A stretch of 64,000 nucleotides of DNA from Paraphoma chrysanthemicola. Taxonomy: Eukaryota > Ascomycota > Dothideomycetes > Pleosporales > Phaeosphaeriaceae. The stretch is taken from NCBI GenBank assembly GCA_020744225.1, contig JAGMWG010000002.1, forward strand, positions 2,356,001 through 2,420,000. Direction: 5' to 3'. A model generated the notes under the pieces. The model searched no databases and had not been told where the DNA came from. It was given only the letters and a program-made list of their open reading frames with translations. Position 1 is the stretch's first letter, and each line of letters opens with the position of its first letter. A program made the translations under genes and the position numbers. Below, piece after piece: positions 54,229-64,000 of this stretch.

Positions 54229-55755
54229 GGCTTCGCTCGTCGTTGGCCCAGTGAGGACGTATCTGAAGATGTATCCACCGGTATGCGATGCGACGAGCAG
54301 TCCAACGCAAAAGTCGAGGGGAAAAGAAGCGGCGATCCGCTTCCTTCAGGCAGACATGTGGAAGTGCACTGTGCCGCTACTGCAAGGTACCAGTTCTACA
54401 CGGTGCCTCTCCGCACGCGGCCCCAGACTTCAGTGCGGTGCAACGACGCCGCTATCTCGGTGGCCGTTCGCAGTAACGCGCGTCTGCTCCACCGCAGATC
54501 AAAGGAGCGACGATCGACCGCGAGTTTTGGGATAAGAAGAGTGAACGCGAAAGGAGAAGTGAAGACATGATCGACTGTAATCCGGATGACCCCTCAGCCC
54601 AGCGCATCGCCTGCGTCGTCTTTTCTCCATGAGGCGCATTGGGGCAGCCAGCCATGGTGCGGGCTGGACCCATGGATCCCTGTCCAAGGGTACTGCACTA
54701 GGCTTGCACGGGCTTGGGCTTTCCGCATTCGCTGGGTTTACGATGACGAAAATAACTCCCTTGTTTGCCATCGTGTTGCTGATGTGCGCAATACGGACAT
54801 ATGAGCGAGTGCCCCTGTGTTCTGCAAACTGGCGCGGCATCGTTTTGCAAACTCTTGTGCCTTGCAGCATTGTCTCGCGATTCGGCTGTACTACGCAGAT
54901 CTAGATTTCAGCTGCACGCTAGACCACAAGCTCCACTGAAAGCGGCCGCTATTGATAGGCGAGGCTTGAGACGACGCCATCGTGGTCTTCTGGAAAAGGG
55001 GACTGCATGGTCTTTGTCGTCATGAGATGATCCGACGACAAGCCTGGGAGCATGAAGCTGTTTATCTGCATATGTGTGGAGAGGCACAACCCACCCAGGC
55101 TATGCCATGGAAATAGCAGAAACTGAAGCAGATTGAGGCGATTCACTCTCCCTTGTCCTGAAGTCTTGTACGGTATGACCGACTCAACACACATGAGCTG
55201 TTCCGCAACTGCAAACGCGCGTCACAGCGAGTCGTACGACATGACAGCAAGTCAAACATGGTGGGAAATTTGACCAAATACGGTCTATTGTATGCTAACT
55301 ATATTACACATGTACTCAACACCTGCACCTTGCGCAAAAACAAGTGCGCTCGTGCGAGAACCAACGCTCAAAATACGTCGAGGGTATCCAAGAAGTTTTC
55401 GCTCACAAACGCCGCGCTATCCAAGTACATGCATCGTTTTTTTCTTCCGCAGCAACAGTGGCTGCGGTTTGGGAGTCGAAGAAGATGAGCGCGCATCGTC
55501 AGAAGTTGTCACTCGCCAATTGCTGGAGTGCGAGCGAAACAAGCCCGAAAGTCGAAACCGTGGCGGGCTGTGCACTTGAGCAGATGCATTGCGAGCTGTA
55601 TCAACCGCTGGGTTCGTCGGTGTCCTCGTGGCCAACCGTTCAATTCGTGCTTCGACCTCTTCTAAACATTCCTCCTCGCGTCGCTCGTTCCTGATACCAG
55701 TTGTGACAGCCCTACGGCATGTCAGCACACCTGAAAATGCAAGCAGAATGCCTAC
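54229..55755. other. Intergenic, 1.5 kb
   Basis: This is the promoter of the glycosyltransferase gene at the left end. At 55417-55694 a minus-strand frame with charged, helical composition (RNERREEECLEEVEARIERL) could be a last exon of the J-domain gene; see that entry. A plus-strand frame overlaps the same bases. No RNA gene or repeat was recognised. Confidence 0.5.
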
Positions 55756-58239
55756 TCAGGCTACTGGCGTCTGGTACAGCTTCATAGACTTGTTTCGGAC
55801 CTCCTCGCACTGAGCCATAGCCTTGAGATGGCTCTCTTGGTAGAATTTCCACGTCTCGAGCACCGTCTCGTCCTCCTTCATCTTGGCCATGTAGCTTGGA
55901 AACCCAACCTTCTTGCTCATTTCGCCTCGATGATGCGCAAATCGACCAGGAAGGTCCGAGGCCAGCTCCGCGTCTCGTGCGACGAAGTGCGCCGTCATTG
56001 CCTTGGTGGCTTTCATGTAATCGCGACAATACTGCTCGAAATTGTGAAAGTACATGTCTACAAAAGCCTGGTCGTATGTGTGGGGAGGCTTCGGTGCTGT
56101 TGGCATGTTGGGAAATTTGAGCTTCTGTGCAGTGTTCGACTTCGTTGGATGTATATTGGAGGCCTGCGAATCGAATGGGAGTGTCTCTCCAAGTCCATTC
56201 ATACCAAGATTGTCCGTCTTCGGAGGCGCGAATGTCTCCTCGTTGATCATGTCCGTCCCAACACCATTCAACCCAGGAGCAGGAGGTTGTGCAGTAGTCG
56301 CAGATGGTGGTGCGGTCGCGAAGCCATTCGGTATTGCGCCTGCTTCATTCGTGGCTTCCGTCTGGATTGGCGTTGGAGCTGCGCCTGATGTTGCTTTGGT
56401 CCTGCTTGCATCGGTAACAGGCGGCGTGGCAGAGTCGATGTCCATGGCGTCAGCGTCACCATTGGTGACATCGTCTGCGGTGGCCTGGTACTTCTTCGAT
56501 CGAGGCGGGTTCGACTTCTTATCTTGAGCCACTGATGGCTTGCGAGCAGCCTTTGGCCGCTTGGTAGCGTCGGGTGCCCGCCGCGGCGAGGTTTCTTTCT
56601 TGTCTGGGAAGGCCCACGTTGGATCTTTAAAGAGCTTATCCCACTCCTCTGGCTTGAACTTCGCGGCCGGAACAGCTTGTTCGCTGGGTGGCGGGAAGTT
56701 CAGGTTTGGTGGCGGGCCAGGTGGCGGAGGGGGTATTGGGTACGACGAATATTGCGCTTGTGTCTGCGAGAAGGGAGAAGTCGGGGGAACGCCATTTGTC
56801 TGGCGGGGCTGTGGAATACCCGTAGCATTTCGCTGAGGTGGCCGTCCGCGCGTTGGTGAAGTACGGCCCCGAGCGCTCGGGGCTTTCTGCACACTTGGCG
56901 CAAAATAATCTGCGCTGCCTTCAAATTTGCCGTGCCAGTCCGAAGGCGAGAATTTCATGTTAATGCTCTCTTCACTCCTGCTCTTAAAACTGTTCGGCAT
57001 ATTCCCTGTCGCGCCATTGGTTTGCTGATTCTGGGGCGAAGCACCGTGACTACTTTGCGCCCATGTTGGAGGCGGCGGTGGTTGTGGGTTCTTGCGTGGA
57101 GGAGGATCCCGATGCTTGTTGGCGCCTCTGAAGACATCTGACTCCGATTCATCGTCACTCGAGTCTGCATACATGTGAGGGAACGGCTTATGAGGCACGC
57201 CTCCGTACGAGTTGCGTTGCTGTCTTCGGCCGGAATCAGAGAAGTGCCCAGGATCTGCCGAAGAGCTTGGCCGGTTGGATCCTGTTGGCGAATTGCGCAC
57301 ACTGGCAGACCGGCCGAGACCCTCGAACATGGATGTTCGTTCCCCTGCAGCGCTGGAGTAGTACGGCGTCCGTATGCGGTTGGCCTCTGCGTATGGTGCA
57401 TCGCGCATATCTGAATCTTTAGGCGGCGGAGGGTGTGGCGGAGTCGTAGAGTTGGGTGGAGTAGGTGCAGGTCGAGCATAGTTCCTATAAGCTGACCGTG
57501 CCTGTCCTTCGTCCCCACCCGGCGTGCCTGGGTCAAAACCCTTCTTGGACGACGGCACCCGTGTGCTCTGACTGCGGCCAAACGGCGTCCCGTTGGGATT
57601 CTGCTGACTTTGGCCGTTGTGACCGGCCTGAGCGCTCTGTCCGTTCGAGTTCGCCTGGCCGGCCGGGTTGTACGTGCGCGGCTCTTCAGCCCGTGGCTGC
57701 TTCATCTTCTGCCATGCTGTGAAGACGTTCGCCCGAGCTTCAGCGTCGCGTGCTGCCCTCGTGTCTGGACGTTGTGCAGTTGGCGGAGGCCGAAAGTTCT
57801 TGCTGGTAAACCGATCCGCGCCGCTGCCGTTCGCGTAGGAGGCATAGTGCTGCGGAGGAGGTGGCCGTGTCTGCGGGGGCGGTTTCGGCGGAGGGGCCCG
57901 GTAGTAGGACCCGCTTGGGGTTGTGGTTGTGTACGCATTTCGAGGCGGTGGCGGCGGTCGCGTTCTCGGTGTGTTTGGCGTATTTGTGGGTATGTTCTGG
58001 TTCCTGTACTTCCTCCGCTCGGCGTCGTATTTTGCTCGCTGTGTTTGATCGCACAGAACCTCGTGCGCAGCCTGGATCTCTTGGAACTTGGAGACGCACT
58101 CGGTTTCGCGACCCGGGTTGCGGTCTGGGTGGTACTGCAGTGCAAGTCCTCGAAATGCCTTGCGAATTTCGGACTCGCTCGCGTTGGCAGACACCTTCAG
58201 GTCGGCATAGTAGTTTCGAGTCGGATCGGCTTTAACCAT
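55756..58239 (-). CDS. Large J-domain (DnaJ/Hsp40 class III) protein
   Basis: A single exon of 827 residues starts MVKADPTRNYYADLKVS. The J domain spans about residues 9-75 with HPD at 37-39 (YHPDRNPGRETE) and KYDAERRKYR at its end, so it should stimulate an Hsp70 ATPase. There is no Gly/Phe region or zinc-finger domain, which puts it in the heterogeneous class III. Residues 90-700 are disordered, rich in Pro, Ser, Gln, Asn and Gly. The last 110 residues are helical and conserved-looking (PPHTYDQAFVDMYFHNFEQYCRDYM ... AHFVARDAELASDLPGRF ... ETWKFYQESHLKAMAQCEEVRNKS). An alternative 3' end is possible: a donor at about 55779 joined to 55694 (CTGAC branch, CGTAG acceptor) would replace the last five residues with a 92-residue charged tail ending at 55417. 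Confidence 0.85.
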   Translation of the reverse strand: MVKADPTRNYYADLKVSANASESEIRKAFRGLALQYHPDRNPGRETECVSKFQEIQAAHEVLCDQTQRAKYDAERRKYRNQNIPTNTPNTPRTRPPPPPRNAYTTTTPSGSYYRAPPPKPPPQTRPPPPQHYASYANGSGADRFTSKNFRPPPTAQRPDTRAARDAEARANVFTAWQKMKQPRAEEPRTYNPAGQANSNGQSAQAGHNGQSQQNPNGTPFGRSQSTRVPSSKKGFDPGTPGGDEGQARSAYRNYARPAPTPPNSTTPPHPPPPKDSDMRDAPYAEANRIRTPYYSSAAGERTSMFEGLGRSASVRNSPTGSNRPSSSADPGHFSDSGRRQQRNSYGGVPHKPFPHMYADSSDDESESDVFRGANKHRDPPPRKNPQPPPPPTWAQSSHGASPQNQQTNGATGNMPNSFKSRSEESINMKFSPSDWHGKFEGSADYFAPSVQKAPSARGRTSPTRGRPPQRNATGIPQPRQTNGVPPTSPFSQTQAQYSSYPIPPPPPGPPPNLNFPPPSEQAVPAAKFKPEEWDKLFKDPTWAFPDKKETSPRRAPDATKRPKAARKPSVAQDKKSNPPRSKKYQATADDVTNGDADAMDIDSATPPVTDASRTKATSGAAPTPIQTEATNEAGAIPNGFATAPPSATTAQPPAPGLNGVGTDMINEETFAPPKTDNLGMNGLGETLPFDSQASNIHPTKSNTAQKLKFPNMPTAPKPPHTYDQAFVDMYFHNFEQYCRDYMKATKAMTAHFVARDAELASDLPGRFAHHRGEMSKKVGFPSYMAKMKEDETVLETWKFYQESHLKAMAQCEEVRNKSMKLYQTPVA

Positions 58240-59211
58240 GGCGGCGGTGGAGGTGCGCAGAGAGTGCTGCTGGAGCGGAGAAGAGGTGCACGCGGGAAGG
58301 CATACACTAGTCCCTCAGTAGGCAGATGCGTCGCGGTGGGGCTACAAAGTCTGCCCTTTCACTGCCTGGAGTGGCCGCGAGGCAGTGTTGCTCAGATGAT
58401 GAGGAGCTCTGCGCGTGAACAACATGAGAGCGTTGTGCACGAGTAATGTCGCCCACGCTAGATGTCAAATCTATGCACCCGTCAGATCGTCAGCCGCATG
58501 GCGTCACCAGTGCAGAAGAGTTTGTGCCTGCCTCGAGCCTCTATTGGAGGTGTATTCGCTTGTTGCGCTGGCGTGGAGGTGCTGCGCATGTGTTGTCGGT
58601 TGGGCTGGGATGCTTTCGCGTGGGGCAACGACGGGCACTTGTGTGTAGCCGCTTACCAGCAAAACCCTAGCTCAAAACGCCAGATCTTCACCACAATCAA
58701 GGAACCCAAGATCTCTTCCCGACAAAAGAACCAAGAAGCCCTCTCAGGCGTGAGAGTGGTCGGCGTCAATCTCGGCGGATTGTCTGCATCCCAGACTTGC
58801 CAAAGAAACTGACGTCGATGTGCAGCCTGCCAATCACGCAGGTTCCGGTCAGTCACCCCAGCAATAACAATACTCAGTGACATGGAGCCTATGCATGCGC
58901 ATATTAGGCACCCTTTGTCATCCTTCTTGGACACGAATGCGACCCCTGGCCTGATAGAGCCGTCTGAATGCATAGCCACCCGTCTTCGATCAACTGTCAC
59001 GTGCAAACGGTCACAATCCACAGATGCCGGTGACTGAATCAAGTTATGTCATGAAGATCATGATCATGAAGGTTTAATTTTGAGAGTCTGCAGCCGTTGT
59101 CACGATGGAGACTGCTACATAACCCAGACCGTCCTTTGCCATTCACGCCAGCCCATTCGCTTAAAGACTTCGACCAGACGGTCCACCACACACACCACGC
59201 CCTCAATGCAT
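58240..59211. other. Intergenic, 972 bases
   Basis: This region holds the promoter of the J-domain gene and the 3' flank of RPL15. A plus-strand frame at 58653-58812 ends with VVGVNLGGL, reminiscent of the N-terminal motif of GH5 glucosidases, but nothing recognisable follows. Confidence 0.5.
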
Positions 59212-60100
59212 CTATCGGTAGCGCCAGAGGGAGAGGGTGTTGTGCCTCTTCCAGGTCTTCCTTCGGCCGGCAGTGGTGTTGTTGTACTTGTGTCCACGAC
59301 CAAGACCACGGCTCTTCTTGCCGGTGGAGGTGAGACCACGGCTCTCGCGGTGCTTGTGGACGGGCTTGACGATCCAGTTGATGCGAGGATCGCGGCGGAT
59401 GGCCTTGTGCTGGGGGTCGACGAGGATGACTTCGTAGTACTTGTAGGTCGAGTCCTGGTTGATCCAGTACGAGTTGAGGACGCGCAAGTTGGCGCAGCGG
59501 CGGCCGACACGCTCCTCGGCGGTGGACTTGAGGGATCGCTGGTACTTGAGCTGGTTGATACCCTGGTTGGTGGGCTTGCCTGTTCAATTGTCAGTTCCTG
59601 CCACTTGAGCCATCGGCATGCGATGCGTACCGTAGGTGGCACCCCTAGCAAAAGATGTTAGCGATGGAACTTTGCTCTCAGAAGTGTATGAACGTACTTG
59701 GGCGCGGGCCTCTTTCGACCTCCACGGCGAACGCGAATGCGGTAGATAACGTAGCCCTGCTTGGCCTTGTACCCGAGGCGGCGAGCCTTATCCGGGCGCG
59801 AGGGGCGGCTTGCGCGGTGAATGACCTTCAGTTGGCGAAGCTATCGATGCACTCTCAGCAATGTTCAACGAGTACACCAATTGAGACCGCAGTCCCGAAG
59901 GGTTTGATTCATACCTCCCAGCACTGTCACATTGTTAGCATGGTCTTTCAACAGTCTCCTGGTGTGTACGTACGCGAACGCGCATCAAGAAGCGCATCAT
60001 ATCCGACTGCTTCTTCTTCTGAAGTTCCTCGACATCTGCGAAAATTTAGCTGCGGTCCTCGGTGGCAGGTTTTCGCAGGCTTACATTTGAGGGCACCCAT
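59212..60100 (-). CDS. RPL15: 60S ribosomal protein L15 (eL15), six exons with two microexons
   Basis: Exons 60100-60085, 60035-59974, 59923-59915, 59840-59698, 59644-59631 and 59579-59212 encode 203 residues, the expected size. Conserved stretches of eL15 are all present: EELQKKKQSDMMRFL, RVRCWELRQLKVIHRASRP, ARRLGYKAKQGYVIYRIRVR, KGATYGKPTNQG, AEERVGRRCANLRVLNSYW, DSTYKYYEVILVDPQHKAI and KTWKRHNTLSLWRYR. Exon 3 is only nine bases (TGCTGGGAG, Cys-Trp-Glu) and exon 5 is fourteen bases. Both are fixed by the conserved RCWELRQL and GATYGKP sequences across their junctions. Introns are 49-74 nt with GTAAGC/GTACGT/GTATGA donors. The protein sits in the large ribosomal subunit near the tRNA exit region. 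High Lys/Arg content is normal. Confidence 0.97.
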
Positions 60101-60506
60101 CTGTGGCAAGTTAGCGACTGATTTTGAGTATTTGGATGGGCGTTGAAGCGTACCTTGACTGTTGGTTAGTGGTTGTCGACGTTGACGCTGAGGTGTCGAA
60201 ATCAAAATTCGCGAGTTGGTGTGCGAGCGGAACTGTGCTAAAACACTTGGCGCCTGCCCCACCCGCGACAGGGGTGTGCTTAGCGAAGAAGGCCTTTCCG
60301 CCAGGCTGCGCAGCAAACTTCAGAATCTCACCAGTCGCTAGAATCATTCGTGCGTATTGCCGATATACGATTGCGAGTCTGCATACATTTCGAATACTAT
60401 AATCGACGCCTTGAATAGTAATTCGGAACGTTAACAGGCTGTGCTTTTGAGACTCAAGGCACCAACTTTGCTGCGCACAGCTCCGTCACAGATGCAAAGC
60501 AATGAT
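60101..60506. other. Promoter region of RPL15, 406 bases
   Basis: This is the upstream sequence of RPL15, ending at the coiled-coil gene's 3' end. A minus-strand frame of 78 codons from an ATG at 60347 lies upstream and could be leader sequence rather than protein. No ribosomal-protein promoter motif could be assigned with confidence. Confidence 0.5.
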
Positions 60507-61343
60507 CTAGGAACATTCCTCCATCGGTAGTCCTTTGACCATCCTCTTCACTCCCCTCTCTGCATATTGCAGACCCTTCTGCAGCTCATAGTTCAACTCC
60601 TTCTCGTCCTCTTCATTCTCCACTATCTCCTCGGCATCGTCGATGATTTCGTCATCGACATCAGCACCCAATACCTTCTTCACGTTCCGCAATGCCACTC
60701 GAGCTCCCATTCTCAACTGTCTCTCAGCCTCTTGTAGCTCCTGATGCCATGTCTCGGCCAGCGGTCCGGCTTGATCGTCCCGCATGCCAGTGATCATGTT
60801 GTCGAGGCTCTCATACTGGGTCACCAGGTCCTCAGATGTTGCGAGGACGTCAGCGATCGGGGTATAGACTGCATTTTCGGCGATCGTGGTGGTAGGAAAG
60901 GTAGGTACGCTTCCTTGTACACGGCGATTGGGTGTTTGAAGTGCGTTACTGATCGTGGAAGCAATCTCGTTGCGGCGACTCAGCTCTTCTTCCTCACTAC
61001 ATGTCGTCCTTGGGTCAGCTGGTGGTCGTATTCGGGATGCAGGAAGTACTCACGCCTGGTGTACTCGCAAGTCGAGCTGCGCCTTAATTCGTTCGCGCTC
61101 AGAGGCGACTTCGATGCGAAACTGCTGCACTTCCTTGTCGTCGGGCTTCGGTCTCCTGAGTAGAGACCCTACGGCGAGCATCTGCCTGGAGTGCGGTCAG
61201 TGAATTCTGTTTGTGCTCTGCGCAAGCTACACTCACTGGCTCTCTGTGCTTTCGCTCGCTTCACCGTGTTCTTGGTGCGTCGCATGACCACGTCGCATCG
61301 ATAGGCCGCCGTGCGCAGGCGACAAAGTACGTCGTCGTGCCAT
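60507..61343 (-). CDS. Coiled-coil protein of unknown function, 242 residues
   Basis: Exons 61343-61237, 61185-61054 and 60996-60507 join in frame through introns of 51 and 57 nt (GTGAGT donors in both; CTCCAG and GTAG acceptors; CTGAC branch points). The start MARRRTLSPAHGG is basic. Two charged helical regions follow: VASERERIKAQLDLRVHQAEEEE in the first half and WHQELQEAERQLRMGARVALRNVKKV in the second, with a strongly acidic stretch (DVDDEIIDDAEEIVENEEDEKE) near the C-terminus. Heptad-like spacing suggests coiled coil and complex assembly. A kinetochore- or cytoskeleton-type role is possible from composition only. Confidence 0.75.
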
Positions 61344-62100
61344 TGCCGTGTTTGAGGTTTGTCGTGATGCAGGTGCGAGTTGTGTGAAGACCTCTAAGAA
61401 TGATGTTTGCCAGGCTGGAGTGAGGTGAGGGTTATGTGGGCCGAAGCAAGAAGGCACGAACGGGATCGGGGCCTTCCCAGGACGCAACCTTGGAAGCACT
61501 TCAAGCTTCACGTTCATGATCACTGCAACGCCATTTCCGGCGAAGATGCTATAAGAGGTAAGTTGCACTTCGTGCTAGAAGGAGTCTTGGCCGGTCACAA
61601 ATATCACATACTGCACATGCCACGAGCAAGCTTGCTAAAAGCACTTTTGATTCTTGAAGGGGATACATGAGGTAGTAGATATCCGATCCATGTCCATGAT
61701 GCATGAGCCAATTTTTGCCATCCGTTATCGCATGGAAACATAAACTGGGGAAAATTGGGAAATGGGGAACAAAGGTAGCCGAATTGAGAAGCAAGGGATG
61801 TGAAGGGGAATGAAAATGATCAAAAGCAGGGGAACCGTCGCCGCGAGGTATGCCACCTCATAGAGACCGATGACCGTTGCAGCTTGCATTGCCACGCAAG
61901 TTCGAAAACCGTTGCAGAGAATCGTAGGCACCGAAGGGACCATGAAGATGGGTCGCCGTCCGGCCGTAAAGGATATATAACTGATCAAGTATGCCGGAAA
62001 GAATAGTGAGTCTATGGGATATGCAGTCGTGAGTGGGTACCGTTGAAGAGGGATGTGAGGGTCAGGGCAAATGCATGTAGCTCAGATTTGAAGCTCAAGC
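61344..62100. other. Intergenic, 757 bases
   Basis: This is the promoter of the coiled-coil gene and the 3' flank of the PSP1 gene. Short overlapping frames are present and no signal was recognised. Confidence 0.5.
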
Positions 62101-64000
62101 TCACTTGCCGATGCCAAGGTTCTGGATGGCTGCCATGAGAGCGGGATCATAGGTAGCACCAGATGTAGAGGTGTAGCCGTTGCCACCAGAAATGCCAGAG
62201 CCAGAGGCGTTTCCGTTACCCGACATGTAGGCAGGATTGGTGTAGGATGGACCAGCATACTGGCTGTTGGACGGACCGGCAGCATTACTATTTGACTGGG
62301 CACCACCATACGAAGTAGCAGACGAGTAGCCACCGCGGTAAGCTGGGCCGCTAGCAGCGGCGCCATAAGCAGGTGAAGCGCCATAGGTGCTGGGTGGGTA
62401 GTATGCGCCATAGTTCATGGGACTGCCGCTTGCTGTGGCGTTGGGATAGCCTCCACCTTGCATAGAGAAGTTGTTGCTGTAGAGCTGCTGGTTCATCTGC
62501 TGGTTCTGGGCCCATGGTGCCATGTTGTAGGCCGACTGCTGGTAGTTGGGGATCTGGTAAGAGAAAGCGTTGTAGCCATCATCATAGTTTCCCTGAGGTG
62601 CCTGCTGACGGGAGCGACCTACAACGGGTTAGCTTAGTCTTGAGAATCGTAAGACGGCAACATACCGTATTGATCGTTACCACGATGCTGGTTGTTGTTG
62701 CCAAAGCCAGGTCCAACAGTGAGAGGAGCATGAGTAGTGTTGGAATGGAGAATCGCTCCTGGGCCGATTGCTGAGGGAGGCTGAACTTGCGAGAAGCCCG
62801 CTGGGTTGATAACAGAAGCCGGGTTCACAGCCGACATCCAGATGCGGACCTTGTACTGCTTGAACAAGTCGGTGACAAGCTCGTTGAAGTTGACATAGGA
62901 CTCAGCATAATAATAGTAGGTAAGCTTGTGATAATCGCTGTTTCGTGTTAGCGATCAGTTCGTTACATGGGACTTGGAAACTTACGCTTGATACTCAGCG
63001 TCGAGAATCTCCATGGGCAGCTTGTGATCGGCAGCCTTCTGAGCTCCGAGACGCTTGGCCTTTGCCTCCGATCCTTCCTTGTCGCGAAGACCCATGATCT
63101 CGTGTTGCTGGGCGAGACGCTTGATCATCTTGGGCTTCGTGTCTTGCGCTGTAGCGGCACCCATTCCAGTGGTTTGAGGGCGGGCCATGGCATTTGGTAA
63201 GCCATTGGCACGAGCGAGGCAACCGAGCATGCCAGAATCGTTGGATGTACCAGCCAAAGAGTACTGTGAGAACATCACAAGCCAGCGGAAGTGCTCTTGG
63301 TTGGCCTCCGCCTTGTACTTGTTGGCTTCCTCGAGACTCACGTCCGCATGGGTGACTTGACCGAGGTCGCTACCACGATCTCCATCAACGATGACGAGGT
63401 CGCCGCGACGGATCTCCAGGCCAGTGTTGTCATAAAGATAGTAGATGTCGGCGCGCGAGCACTTGAAGGTCACAACGAAGAGGCGACGCCCCTGGCGACC
63501 GAAGACAGGTGGTACGGCATATGGATTGGCAGACATGGCTGGGTTGGGCACGACGGGATCGGGATGCGCAGCAGAGATGGCGGACGCATTGATGGCACGC
63601 GAGGCTGGACCGTAGCCGGCAAAGTACGCGGCAGCATCAAACGCTTCCTCGGGAGAGCGAGACGCCTGGCGGGGTGAGGGGTCCTCTTGCTCATCCTCCT
63701 CCTCCTCTTGCGTGTTGGCAAGGGTGGGTTGGGCCAAGCTAGGGTTATAACTGCCATAGTGCGCGAAGGAATGGCGACGTCCAAGTGCATCAGCTCCGAG
63801 CATGGGGATGTTGTCGGTCGCCCAGTGTTGCTGCTTCTTCGGGCTGTCGACAATCTCTACTTCGTTGTCGCGCGGGTAGACAGAGACGTGCTCACTGAAG
63901 CGGCGCATGAGCGCCAAGCTGGGGTGGTTCATGTTGACAGCGGGCTCTGGGTCGTCAACCTCGTCAATGGCGTAGTCGGCTGTGCCGTAAGAGACGTTGC
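62101..64000 (-). CDS. PSP1 C-terminal domain protein (5' end beyond the window)
   Basis: Visible exons are 64000-62986, 62937-62666 and 62618-62101. The reading frame continues past the right edge, so the N-terminus is missing. The PSP1 domain (about 160 residues) reads RLFVVTFKCSRADIYYLYDN, RRGDLVIVDGDRGSDLGQVTHADVSL, MIKRLAQQHEIMGLRDKEGSEAKA, KLPMEILDAEYQA, then across the intron DYHKLTYYYYAESYVNFNELV and LFKQYKVRIWMSAVNP. Introns (48 and 47 nt) have GTAAGT and GTATGT donors with CTAAC branch points. The C-terminal 200 residues are Gln/Asn/Gly/Tyr/Ser-rich and prion-like (Asn, Gln and Tyr repeats), as in several P-body-associated proteins. Yeast PSP1 is linked to polymerase-suppressor genetics and mRNA-decay bodies. 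The exact role here is not established. Confidence 0.92.

Noticed and set aside
55828..58446. Long plus-strand frames of 186 and 278 codons
   Set aside because: Antisense to the J-domain gene; Arg/Cys/Trp-rich composition typical of the complement of Pro/Gln-rich coding sequence.
59080..59661. 193-codon plus-strand and 182-codon minus-strand frames over RPL15
   Set aside because: Shadows of the highly biased codon use of RPL15; the conserved eL15 sequence is in a different frame.

Overview
The window is nuclear DNA of a filamentous ascomycete (Pezizomycotina), most likely a Dothideomycete. The grounds are densely packed genes on both strands, short introns of about 45-65 bases with CTRAC/CTAAY-like branch points, a fungal-type cytosolic ribosomal protein L15, and families typical of these fungi: a SAT4-type seven-helix membrane protein, a bZIP with a DUF3425-like tail, a HET-domain protein and short secreted proteins. 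No tRNA, rRNA, intact transposon or CRISPR array was recognised. All exon coordinates come from reading splice sites and frames by eye. No search or RNA evidence was available.

Layout. 1-8 kb: the 5' part of a gene encoding a repeat-bearing disordered protein (minus, runs off the left edge), a secreted aldose 1-epimerase, a PAH-like nuclear protein and a cytosine-deaminase-like amidohydrolase, all on the minus strand. 8-17 kb: the SWI/SNF subunit Snf12 (SWIB domain), an orphan three-exon gene, a C2H2 factor, an unknown 550-residue protein and a SAT4-like membrane protein. 18.9-25.1 kb: a bZIP factor divergent from a small membrane protein, then a large SNF2 ATPase of the Rad5/Uls1 type. 25.6-27.4 kb: two tandem small two-finger C2H2 genes, one interrupted by an in-frame stop. 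27.4-29.8 kb: a 2.4-kb stretch with no convincing gene.

29.8-47.6 kb: a helical protein with an N-terminus like those of fungal STAND/HeLo-type proteins, an Arg/Gly-rich unknown, two convergent small secreted proteins, a mitochondrial membrane protein, a multi-span membrane protein, a vacuolar-type amino-acid transporter, a GNAT acetyltransferase, a RING protein, and a Rossmann/NYN-like plus CCCH zinc-finger gene followed by a decayed tandem copy. 49-64 kb: a HET-domain protein, a Golgi-type glycosyltransferase with a long charged helix, a large J-domain protein, RPL15 (with two microexons), a coiled-coil unknown and the PSP1-domain g gene running off the right edge.

These are mostly independent housekeeping and accessory genes. 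I see no biosynthetic cluster. Chromatin and transcription functions are frequent (Snf12, the SNF2 ATPase, PAH, C2H2, bZIP). The most distinctive signals are two independent cases of tandem zinc-finger gene duplication with one copy decaying, and unusual splicing: 9- and 14-nt exons in RPL15, a probable GC-AG intron, and several AAG acceptors.
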